Assembly (NCBI GenBank): GCA_025462785.1
Contig: JAOAPG010000286.1
Coordinates: 1-15,332 of the forward strand
Reading direction: 5' to 3'
DNA from: Acidobacteriaceae bacterium
GTDB lineage: Bacteria; Acidobacteriota; Terriglobia; Terriglobales; Acidobacteriaceae
Length of the DNA stretch: 15,332 bases
The notes under the pieces are model-generated. The model was not told where the DNA came from. It saw nothing but the letters and a program-made list of their open reading frames with translations, and searched no databases. Below are positions 7,220 through 14,225 of this stretch, one piece after another (the stretch's first letter is position 1; the number at the start of each line of letters is the position of its first letter). The translations under genes were made by a program, and so were the position numbers.

Positions 7220-8821
7220 CTACGTGTGTCCCGACCGTTGAAACAAGACGGCTGTCTTATCTTCGTGAACCACGGACCACTGCGGCGTAACCTTCATGAT
7301 GGTCATGAGTGCGGAATTTTCAGGCACCAGCACCCAATTAACATGCCAATTGTCCAGCACGCTTTCCCAGGAAGGCTCAACCTGCACGACTTTCAAATAG
7401 TCCTTCAAGAATTGCTCGCCATAAAGGTCGTGTCGGTCGTCGACAACGACTTTCGTTTGCGGGTAGAGGCGGTAAATCAAGTATCCACCCCAGGAGTCCG
7501 GGCAAAAGATTGGATCGCGAATATTACGCTGAGCGATAACCTCTGCTGCTTCTACTGGAAACAGCTTTGGGTCGAAATACGCATTAATGAACTGAACCGA
7601 ACCGAGCCTACCGCCATTTATCGCCGTTCCCAGCCCTAGAACAAAAGCGAGGATCAGCCAAATGTGCGAACGGAAGGAGAGCTCGAGCTTCCCCATCCGC
7701 TCTCCAAATGAATGGACGCGAAGAAATAGTTTTCGCACCGAACGCGTGAGCTTCGGATCATCGCGAGCCTCTGCGATGGTCCGCGACGCTATCGGCGCCA
7801 TGATGAGCGCAATGAGAATCGCGGAAACTGGAAGATTGCGCGCCGCATAAAGCCCACTGAAAACTGCAAATAAAAGTACGAGCAACTGCGGGACTCTGAT
7901 CGTTTCCCGGCTGCGCGCCAAAGCGACCATTGAGAGTAATAGAAGCAGCACGAATCCCAGTGCCGCTCCTCCATGAAAATTCGGAGAAAGGAACTCCCCG
8001 ATGTGATTCATCAGGAATGAATTTGAGAGATATTGATAAACATGAACGTAAAGCCGATAGCCGAAGGGATTCAGTGAGCTGGCAGCAAAGGAGAGCAAGG
8101 AAACAAGTCCTACTCTCCGCAACCATTTTCCGTTGGTCTCCCGATTGTCCGCAAAAGCGATGTACTCTACCCCGCCGCCCACGAGATAAATTCCGAGCAA
8201 CACAAATCCCAAGAGAAATCCACCATGCAGGTTGGCCCACAAAACTATCAGGGCGGGCAGCCAGAATAGGCGTCCCTTGTCTTTGGCGGAACTTGCCGAA
8301 TCCAGCAAGTCAAACCAGATCACAGCGAAGAGCCAGCTGACGATGTGAGGCCGAGCAAGGAAATGGATAGTAGAAGCCACAAGAGCCAGCAACACCAATC
8401 CCAATGAAACAAGCAGCGTTCCTCCCCGCCGCATGTCAATATGCAGCACCAGCACGAAAATGGCGGCAATCAGCGCTACGGTGAAGAACACTACTCCGTT
8501 CAGTCCCAGGCCGCGATGAATCATGGCAATAAGTACATCGTAGAGCCACTCCCATGCGTACCAAGGTTGCCCGTTCATTGTTGAGGAGAAGGGATCGACA
8601 CGCGTGATGGTGTGTGTTTGCAGGATCAGCTGGCCGTTGCGAATGTGCCAACCGGTATCAGCATCCCGAAGCAACAACCTTCCCAGAGCGGCACAGCTGA
8701 GACCGAGCAGCAGAGTGATGAACAAGACGTCGGCGACCGAGGGAACAGAGAAGGTGAACCAGCGCCGGGAGGGCTGGCTCGCTGCAGCTTCTATTTGTGA
8801 TGAAGTTGATTGCGATTGCAA
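7220..8821 (-). CDS. Multi-pass membrane protein, GT-C glycosyltransferase-like
   Basis: This 533-residue protein has about ten or more hydrophobic segments (first at about 29-51, last at about 385-402) and a C-terminal soluble tail of about 120 residues. After the first membrane helix it carries RDADTGWHIRNGQLI (52-66) and then DPFSSTMNGQPWYAWEWLYD (76-95). An acidic DxD-like loop followed by a W-rich EWL segment is typical of the first periplasmic loop of GT-C fold enzymes, which transfer sugars from polyprenyl-linked donors. LARPHIVSW (155-163) and WANLHGGF (195-202) are also typical of a widespread uncharacterised branch. The acceptor and donor are unknown. The only plausible start is TTG at 8821, because TAG at 8837-8839 closes the frame and the first helix must be included; I see no Shine-Dalgarno. 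It lies 105 nt downstream of the CPBP gene on the same strand and ends 3 nt from the TonB-like stop. Confidence 0.72.
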   Translation of the reverse strand: MQSQSTSSQIEAAASQPSRRWFTFSVPSVADVLFITLLLGLSCAALGRLLLRDADTGWHIRNGQLILQTHTITRVDPFSSTMNGQPWYAWEWLYDVLIAMIHRGLGLNGVVFFTVALIAAIFVLVLHIDMRRGGTLLVSLGLVLLALVASTIHFLARPHIVSWLFAVIWFDLLDSASSAKDKGRLFWLPALIVLWANLHGGFLLGFVLLGIYLVGGGVEYIAFADNRETNGKWLRRVGLVSLLSFAASSLNPFGYRLYVHVYQYLSNSFLMNHIGEFLSPNFHGGAALGFVLLLLLSMVALARSRETIRVPQLLVLLFAVFSGLYAARNLPVSAILIALIMAPIASRTIAEARDDPKLTRSVRKLFLRVHSFGERMGKLELSFRSHIWLILAFVLGLGTAINGGRLGSVQFINAYFDPKLFPVEAAEVIAQRNIRDPIFCPDSWGGYLIYRLYPQTKVVVDDRHDLYGEQFLKDYLKVVQVEPSWESVLDNWHVNWVLVPENSALMTIMKVTPQWSVVHEDKTAVLFQRSGHT

Positions 8822-8926
8822 AGGCGTCGCTCGCGACTAACCCCGTCATGTTAAACGATGATGCGCCTCCCAGCGAGTTACTTACATGGTGTGGCAAACG
8901 TCCTGCTGAGAAGAAATGACGGAGGG

Positions 8927-9646
8927 TCAGGGATGGTAAGAAAGGAATCCTATGCCCACCCGCATATGGTGCAGCCACGCGGCCGGCAAGCTCGCGGCAA
9001 TAGTTAATCCCAATGCTCCATGAATAAGCCCGATGGGGAATAAGTTTCGGTAACGGCGAAACATCTCACAAAAAATTAATCCACCGACAAAGCTCGCAAT
9101 CGTCAACACTGGACTTGGGACGTGGACAGCGGCGAACAGCAGAGCGGAAATCACAGTAGCCCGTCGGGATCCCACAACAGATTCGAGGCGCACGAAAAAG
9201 AACGACTGCAAGATGAACTCCTGCAACAGGGCCCAAATAACGTAGGTCCATGCTTTAGCGAGGGGTAATGCGAAAACCGGACCGCCGACTTTCAGAGTCG
9301 CGGGACCGACGAGGCCGATCGAGATCACCAGCACGGCCCCAGAAATGAGAATCGGAAACATACCCCTGAATGGATGCCTCAGGCCCAGATCCCGCAGTGA
9401 TAAAGCCCCTCGCATCGAAAATACCACTACAGAAGCCGCTGCTAACAGGATGAAACAGCTGTTTAGGAAACCGAACTCAGTCCAGACTGCGCCTAGGATC
9501 GCTCCAAAAACGAGGCCGACTTCAGCCAAGCTGGCCCAATGAGCAGGGTTCAACGCGCTCCAAGTTCGTGAGGTTCCCGCAAAAGACGCGGGATTCAAAG
9601 CAATTGGCGACAAATCTTGAGAAAAACTCTTCAACTGAACCGGCAT
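8927..9646 (-). CDS. CPBP/CAAX-like predicted intramembrane protease (Abi family), variant motif 1
   Basis: This 239-residue protein has about seven or eight hydrophobic segments and the three motif regions of the CPBP (Abi, PF02517) family. Motif 1 is ALLQEFILQSFFFVRLE (139-155): the usual EExxxR appears as QEFILQ, keeping one glutamate (E143) but lacking the paired glutamate and the arginine. Motif 2 is LLFAAVH (169-175), the FxxxH motif with H175. Motif 3 is LIHGALG (207-213), supplying H209. Characterised members cleave within membranes (Rce1 after prenyl-CAAX processing) or give bacteriocin immunity; most bacterial ones have no known substrate. Catalytic competence is uncertain because motif 1 is altered. 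ATG at 9644-9646 begins the frame with no clear Shine-Dalgarno. The gene is divergent from the NADH dehydrogenase across 95 nt and lies upstream of the GT-C-like gene, with which it may be cotranscribed. Confidence 0.8.
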   Translation of the reverse strand: MPVQLKSFSQDLSPIALNPASFAGTSRTWSALNPAHWASLAEVGLVFGAILGAVWTEFGFLNSCFILLAAASVVVFSMRGALSLRDLGLRHPFRGMFPILISGAVLVISIGLVGPATLKVGGPVFALPLAKAWTYVIWALLQEFILQSFFFVRLESVVGSRRATVISALLFAAVHVPSPVLTIASFVGGLIFCEMFRRYRNLFPIGLIHGALGLTIAASLPAAWLHHMRVGIGFLSYHP

Positions 9647-9741
9647 ACGAAGAATCTAAAGAACGTTAAGATGCAACTCGGGTGACGAAGGAAACAATAA
9701 CCTCAAGCCCGATTGAAGCCTAGAGTTTCGAGGACAACGCC
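9647..9741. promoter_or_regulatory. Divergent intergenic region (CPBP gene / NADH dehydrogenase)
   Basis: These 95 nt separate two divergent genes, so promoters for both should lie here or overlap the CPBP 5' end. I could not pick out a convincing -35/-10 pair on either strand. The only clear signal is the ribosome site GAGGA at 9730-9734, 7 nt before the NADH dehydrogenase ATG. No palindrome worth calling an operator was seen. Confidence 0.4.
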
Positions 9742-11100
9742 ATGTCCGATGACAAGAAGCCCCGTGTGGTTATTATCGGCGGCGGGTTCGGCGGCCTTAG
9801 TGCTGCCCGCCTGCTAGCCCGTCACCCGGTACAAGTCACGTTAATCGACCGTAAGAACCACCACACTTTTCAGCCCCTGCTTTATCAGGTCGCGACAGCA
9901 GGCATTTCCCCGGCAGAAATTGCCGCTCCGATCCGCTGGATTGTGCGTGGCGACCGGAACATAGAAGTACTACTCTGCGAAGCCGAGGATTTCGATCTTG
10001 CAAGGCGAGTTGTGAAACTAAAGGACTTCGAGGTTCCCTACGATTACCTGATTGTGGCCGCTGGAGCGCGAGAATCTTACTTTGGCCATGACGAATGGGA
10101 GCCTTTGGCTCCTGGCCTGAAAACTGTCGAGGATGCACTTGAGATCAGGCGGCGGGTTCTGCTCGCCTTCGAACTGGCAGAGCGCCAGGCAGCAAGCGGT
10201 GAGGGACACGTCCCGCTCAACTTTGTCGTGGTTGGCGGCGGTCCTACCGGAGTTGAACTGGCTGGCACCCTGGCGGAAATTGCCCATCGCGCCCTGAAAG
10301 ATGAGTTTCTCTCCATTGATCCCAAGAGCACCCGGATTGTGCTTCTAGAAGGCGGACCCCGCATTCTGCCGGCCTATACCGAAGATCTCTCGCGAAGCGC
10401 GGAAAGGCAATTAAGCCGTTTAGGCGTTGAGGTGCAGGCCCCAGCAATGGTCACTGGCATTGAGCCGGGCAATGTCCAGGTTGGCAAAGAGCGGATCGAG
10501 GCAGCAGTAATTCTGTGGGCAGCGGGTGTAGCCGCCTCACCGCTAGGAAAGAAATTGGGCGCGCCGACTGACCGAGTGGGACGCGTGTTAGTGAATCCAG
10601 ATTTGAGCATTCCCGATCATCGCGAAGTTTTTGTCATCGGAGACCTCGCTTCGTTGAAAGACAAGAACGGCAACCTTCTGCCCGGAGTTGCCCCCACCGC
10701 CATGCAAGAAGGCAAGGCGACCGCTCGCAATATCATCAATGATTTGCAAAATAAGCCGCGGCAAGACTTTCACTATGTCGATAAAGGAAGCCTGGCCACT
10801 ATCGGACGCAATGCGGCCATTGCACAGTTCGGAAAGATTCATATTTCGGGGTATCCGGCATGGCTGGCGTGGCTCTTCGTCCACATTTTCTTCCTGATCG
10901 GTTTTAGGAACCGCTTCATCGTGCTCTTTCAATGGGCATGGTCGTACTTCACATACGACAGGGGAGCTCGTTTGATCACGGGGGACAGCACGCTGCCCGG
11001 ATGGGCAGAACTCAAAGCCGAAAGTGCGTCAGCGAAAAGCTCGGGGGTGTCGCGTACCGAGCAGCCGCACAAGGCAGCCGAGTTAGTCTCAAAGCGATAA
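9742..11100 (+). CDS. ndh: Type II NADH:quinone dehydrogenase-like FAD-dependent oxidoreductase
   Basis: This 452-residue flavoprotein has the two-dinucleotide-fold layout of NDH-2. The FAD-binding fold is VVIIGGGFGGLSAARLL (9-25), ending in the acidic D36 of TLIDRK. The NAD(P)H-binding fold is NFVVVGGGPTGVELAGTLAE (160-179), with the acidic E203 of VLLEGG, which suggests NADH preference. FVIGDLA (297-303) binds the FAD pyrophosphate. GVAPTAMQEGKATARNI (315-331) matches the AQxAxQxG quinone/flavin segment. A hydrophobic C-terminal patch (372-390, YPAWLAWLFVHIFFLIGFR) would hold it on the inner membrane. NDH-2 passes electrons from NADH to quinone without pumping protons. The last 30 residues or so are polar and variable. 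The ATG has GAGGA 7 nt upstream. It appears monocistronic. A related ferredoxin or sulfide:quinone oxidoreductase role cannot be fully excluded, but the C-terminal segment favours NDH-2. Confidence 0.9.
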   Translation: MSDDKKPRVVIIGGGFGGLSAARLLARHPVQVTLIDRKNHHTFQPLLYQVATAGISPAEIAAPIRWIVRGDRNIEVLLCEAEDFDLARRVVKLKDFEVPYDYLIVAAGARESYFGHDEWEPLAPGLKTVEDALEIRRRVLLAFELAERQAASGEGHVPLNFVVVGGGPTGVELAGTLAEIAHRALKDEFLSIDPKSTRIVLLEGGPRILPAYTEDLSRSAERQLSRLGVEVQAPAMVTGIEPGNVQVGKERIEAAVILWAAGVAASPLGKKLGAPTDRVGRVLVNPDLSIPDHREVFVIGDLASLKDKNGNLLPGVAPTAMQEGKATARNIINDLQNKPRQDFHYVDKGSLATIGRNAAIAQFGKIHISGYPAWLAWLFVHIFFLIGFRNRFIVLFQWAWSYFTYDRGARLITGDSTLPGWAELKAESASAKSSGVSRTEQPHKAAELVSKR

Positions 11101-11123
11101 TGGGAATGTCAGCTTAAAACGCA

Positions 11124-11143
11124 CGATGCAAACCTAAGCATCG
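11124..11143. promoter_or_regulatory. Inverted repeat upstream of the TPR gene, possible operator
   Basis: CGATGC and GCATCG form a perfect 6-bp inverted repeat separated by 8 nt (AAACCTAA). No T-tract follows it, so it is not an intrinsic terminator for the upstream NADH dehydrogenase gene. It covers the place where a -35 element would be expected for the TATAAT at 11157-11162, so a DNA-binding regulator could act here. A 6-bp dyad can arise by chance. Confidence 0.35.
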
Positions 11144-11156
11144 ACTCTCAAACCGC

Positions 11157-11162
11157 TATAAT
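11157..11162 (+). promoter_or_regulatory. Candidate -10 box (TATAAT) for the TPR-NfeD genes
   Basis: A perfect TATAAT lies 9 nt before the TTG start at 11172. Transcription would be expected to begin at about 11168-11171, leaving almost no 5' leader. I see no good -35 hexamer at 16-18 nt spacing. There is also no Shine-Dalgarno before the TTG, which fits a leaderless mRNA. The call is based on one hexamer and gene position. Confidence 0.4.
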
Positions 11163-11171
11163 CGTCTTGTC

Positions 11172-12764
11172 TTGAAATCGCTTCGCCGTTTCGCCATAAG
11201 AGTTCTATTGGCCGCAATCTCCGCTCCTGCGCCAGCGCAAGCACCCATTTCCATTGGAAAAACAATTCTCGTGATCCCCTTTGAAAATCAATCGAAGGCT
11301 CCGGGTATTGAGTGGATCGGAGAATCTTTCCCCGAGTTACTACAAGAACGGCTCAACTCCTCGACGGTCTTTGTGCTGCCGCGAGAAGCCCGGATTCACG
11401 CTTACGATCACGTAGGAATTCCGGTGGATCTCCATCCTTCTCGTGCAACTATCTATCGAATAGCGGAAGACATGGGGGTGGATTATGTAGTCTTTGGCCG
11501 CTACAGCTTCGATGGCAGGATCTTCAGCGCGTCTTCGCAGTTGCTGGACATGCACCATCCGCGACTTCTGCCGGAGGCAACCGAATCAGGCGCCCTGGTT
11601 GACTTAATCACAGCGCAGACCTCGCTGGCATGGGACATCCTGCATGCTCTTCGCCCGGAGTTTTCAACCAGTAAGCAAGCTTATCTTTCCGCGGCTTCAC
11701 CGATCCGGCTGGACGCTTTCGAAAACCTAGTCCGAGGTGTAATGTCTTCAACTCCCCAGGAACAAATTCGCCATTTCCGCGAAGCAGCGCGGCTCAATCC
11801 CTCTTACTGGGAGGCAGTTTTGCGATTAGGGGAAAGCTACTACCGCGATCGGCAATATGATCAGGCGGAGTCGTGGTTGGCTCGAATCCCGGTGAGTAAC
11901 ATTCATGCGCAAGAAGCGAATTTTTATTTGGGGCTTGCCGCCTACTTCAAGGCCGATTATGGTCGGGCAGAATCGGCGTTTACTTTTATGGCCAGCAAAT
12001 TGCCATTCGGAGAGATCTACAACAATTTAGGAGTTGTTGCCTCCAGGCGCGGGCAGAAAGAGGCGGTCCAGTATTTCCAAAGGGCGGTGAACGCCGATCC
12101 GAACGACGCAGATTACCACTTTAATCTGGCAGTGGCTCTTTACCATTTCGGAGATCTAGCGGGATCGTCCCATGAGGTTCGCCAAGCGTTGGCTGAACAT
12201 CCGACAGATGGGGAGGCCAGTTCTTTGTTGCAGTTGACCACGGCGGAAACTGGTACTACTGGAGCCGTAAGGCTGCCACTGGAGCGGATTCGCACGAATT
12301 ACAACGAAAGCACATTCCGTGAGCTTGCTATTCAAATAGACGCCGTTGCGGAACAGCGGCTAGCAAAAACAGATCCACGCACACACGCCCGCTACCATGT
12401 TGACCGCGGACGCGAATTGCTGAATCAGGGCTTTGTTGCGGAAGCGGACAGAGAATTCCGCGAAGCGACCACCCTTGACCCCACCAACGCATTTGCCCAC
12501 TCTGGCCTCGCGCGTGTGTTGGAGGCCAATAATGATTCCGCAGGATCCCGATTAGAAGCGCAAGAAGCATTGCGGCAACGCCAATTCGCGGATCCCCTGC
12601 TGGTGCTGGCTCGACTCGATTTAAGCGAAGATAAAACCGAATCGGCAGCTGCTGATATAGACCAAGCCTTGCGTCTTGAGCCTTCCAATGTCACAGCCAT
12701 AGCAATGAAGCGTACGCTCGCAGCTAAACTCGCGCAGAAAGCGCAGCCGCTGCCAAAACCATGA
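11172..12764 (+). CDS. Secreted TolB-N-like / TPR repeat protein
   Basis: This 530-residue protein begins with a signal peptide: basic MKSLRRFAIR, a hydrophobic stretch, then SAPAPAQA, with likely signal peptidase I cleavage after residue 24. No lipobox cysteine is present. Residues about 30-160 (TILVIPFENQSKAPGIEWIG, 31-50, and VDYVVFGRYSFDG, 103-115) resemble the TolB N-terminal/FlgO-like fold found in periplasmic proteins. From about 195 to 515 tetratricopeptide repeats follow, e.g. AARLNPSYWEAVLRLGESYY (205-224), YFQRAVNADPNDADYHFNLA (301-320), EATTLDPTNAFAHSGLARVL (431-450) and IDQALRLEPSNVTAI (496-510). TPRs bind protein partners, so a periplasmic scaffold is a reasonable inference. TTG at 11172 is chosen because it gives an intact signal peptide and no other start precedes it in frame. 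It overlaps the NfeD gene by ATGA, so the two are coupled. The precise role is unknown. Confidence 0.83.
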   Translation: MKSLRRFAIRVLLAAISAPAPAQAPISIGKTILVIPFENQSKAPGIEWIGESFPELLQERLNSSTVFVLPREARIHAYDHVGIPVDLHPSRATIYRIAEDMGVDYVVFGRYSFDGRIFSASSQLLDMHHPRLLPEATESGALVDLITAQTSLAWDILHALRPEFSTSKQAYLSAASPIRLDAFENLVRGVMSSTPQEQIRHFREAARLNPSYWEAVLRLGESYYRDRQYDQAESWLARIPVSNIHAQEANFYLGLAAYFKADYGRAESAFTFMASKLPFGEIYNNLGVVASRRGQKEAVQYFQRAVNADPNDADYHFNLAVALYHFGDLAGSSHEVRQALAEHPTDGEASSLLQLTTAETGTTGAVRLPLERIRTNYNESTFRELAIQIDAVAEQRLAKTDPRTHARYHVDRGRELLNQGFVAEADREFREATTLDPTNAFAHSGLARVLEANNDSAGSRLEAQEALRQRQFADPLLVLARLDLSEDKTESAAADIDQALRLEPSNVTAIAMKRTLAAKLAQKAQPLPKP

Positions 12765-14089
12765 GGTCGTTCTTCTCTTCACCGAAAGCCGCGCAAGGTC
12801 TTTACAAACTGTTTGGGGCGTCGCTTTTCGTCTTTGTGTCTTTGCTTGCTGTGGTTCCCCGCTGTTCCGCCGAGGTCCTAAAGATAGTAGTGGATGACAC
12901 GATCCAGCCGATCACCGCTGAGTACATAGGCCGCGCTGTGGAGGCAGCCGCGCGTAACAAAGATCAGGCCTTACTAATCGAATTGAATACTCCCGGCGGC
13001 CTTCTTGATTCCACTCACGACATAATCAACAAAATCCTTGCTTCTCCAGTACCAGTGATCGTCTATATAGCTCCTAGCGGACGCCGAGCTGCCTCGGCTG
13101 GTTTCTTCATTCTCGAAAGTGCCGATGTCGCGGCCATGGCGCCGGGCACCAACACGGGTGCGGCCCATCCAGTCAATCTCGGTGGCGGCAAAATGGACGA
13201 CGTGATGAAAGAAAAAATAGAGAACGACTCTGCTGCTTTCATGCGATCATTCGTCTCTAAGCGCGGACGCAATGTCGAAATTGCCGAGAGCGCGGTGCGC
13301 CAGTCCAAGTCATTTACCGATCAGGAAGCGCTCTCGCAGCATTTGATCGATTATGACGCTTCGAGTGAACAAGACCTTTTCAAACAGTTGCAGGGAAGAA
13401 CTATCAAGCGCTTTGACGGTCAGCCGGTTACGCTCGACCTAGTGAATCAGCCCGTTCGTATGTTCGACATGACTTTGAAGCAACGCATCCTTGCTTACAT
13501 CATGAATCCGAACATTGCTTTCATCCTGCTCGCAGTGGGAGCACTGGCCCTCTACGCCGAGTTTAACCATCCGGGAGCGGTGGTTCCAGGAACGGTGGGC
13601 GTGATCTTTATTCTGCTGGCTGTCTTCGCGCTGAACCTGCTGCCGACCCGCTTCGCAGCGGTAGTCTTGATCCTGGCGTCATTCGTCCTGTTCGCTCTGG
13701 AAGCAAAATTTGCTACCCATGGAGTTCTGGGAATTGGCGGCATAACCACTCTGACGCTTGGTGGACTGTTGCTGGTCGATTCGCCCATTCCAGAAATGCG
13801 CGTGCATTTAGCCACTGCGCTCGCGGTAAGCGTTCCCCTCGGGATCATCACCGTATTTCTCATGAATATCGCGCTGAAAGCTCGCCGGAATAAAGTCGTA
13901 ACTGGACCGCAAGGTTTGATCGGAGAAACAGGAGTGGCGGAAACCATGCTCTCTCCGCGAGGAAAAGTATTCGTTCATGGCGAGATATGGGACGCAGTTT
14001 CGTCGGCGGTAGTGCCTGCTGGACAGCCTGTAATAGTACGACGTGTGGAAGGACTGCAGCTTCAAGTCGATCCTGCCCTACCAGCATAA
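12761..14089 (+). CDS. nfeD: NfeD family membrane-bound serine protease (ClpP-like domain, long NfeD)
   Basis: This 442-residue protein has the long-NfeD (NfeD1b) layout. A signal peptide or first membrane helix (about 14-37) leads into a ClpP-class protease domain (about 38-225). Next come membrane segments (about 248-268, 272-292, 298-315, 322-340 and 350-370), then a C-terminal OB-fold NfeD domain (about 380-440). Protease landmarks are LLIELNTPGG (71-80), SGRRAASAGFFI (106-117) with probable nucleophile S112, APGTNTGAAHP (127-137), and a helix (KEKIENDSAAF, 150-160) where K152 is the likely general base by comparison with the archaeal PH1510 Ser-Lys protease. Long NfeD proteases act at the membrane with stomatin/slipin partners, and PH1510 cleaves its stomatin's hydrophobic C-terminus. 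Here a slipin follows 136 nt downstream. The ATG overlaps the TPR gene stop, with no separate ribosome site. Assignment of the catalytic lysine is by analogy. Confidence 0.92.
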   Translation: MRSFFSSPKAAQGLYKLFGASLFVFVSLLAVVPRCSAEVLKIVVDDTIQPITAEYIGRAVEAAARNKDQALLIELNTPGGLLDSTHDIINKILASPVPVIVYIAPSGRRAASAGFFILESADVAAMAPGTNTGAAHPVNLGGGKMDDVMKEKIENDSAAFMRSFVSKRGRNVEIAESAVRQSKSFTDQEALSQHLIDYDASSEQDLFKQLQGRTIKRFDGQPVTLDLVNQPVRMFDMTLKQRILAYIMNPNIAFILLAVGALALYAEFNHPGAVVPGTVGVIFILLAVFALNLLPTRFAAVVLILASFVLFALEAKFATHGVLGIGGITTLTLGGLLLVDSPIPEMRVHLATALAVSVPLGIITVFLMNIALKARRNKVVTGPQGLIGETGVAETMLSPRGKVFVHGEIWDAVSSAVVPAGQPVIVRRVEGLQLQVDPALPA

Positions 14090-14216
14090 AAACCTACAAC
14101 GCCGAGGCGAATGGCCGCGCATCTTACCTGCTAACCCTTGTAGATCTGACAATCAGCATTTACAGGCCTAAGTGCGATACAATCCGCGAAAGAAGCAATC
14201 CCACAAAGTTACGTTC

Positions 14217-14221
14217 GGAGG
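14217..14221 (+). promoter_or_regulatory. Ribosome binding site GGAGG that decides the slipin start
   Basis: GGAGG ends 4 nt before the GTG at 14226. The longer in-frame alternative, GTG at 14172, has only a weak CAGG before it and would add 18 basic/polar residues not expected in slipins. This site therefore favours 14226. The spacing is slightly short, so some doubt remains. Confidence 0.6.
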
Positions 14222-14225
14222 CCAG

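Noticed and set aside
7245..7258. Hairpin AAGAC-GGCT-GTCTT just after the convergent junction, as a terminator of the Tad operon
   Set aside because: The stem has only 5 bp with a weak following T-content, and it lies inside the coding end of the opposite gene; not enough to call an intrinsic terminator.
8658..8978. 106-residue minus-strand frame across the CPBP/GT-C-like gap
   Set aside because: It overlaps both membrane-protein genes in another frame, its sequence has no domain-like pattern, and most of it is a shadow of the GT-C-like gene start.
11124..11143. Same dyad read as a terminator for the NADH dehydrogenase gene
   Set aside because: No T-tract follows the 6-bp stem and the loop is 8 nt; an operator reading fits the position better, though that is also weak.
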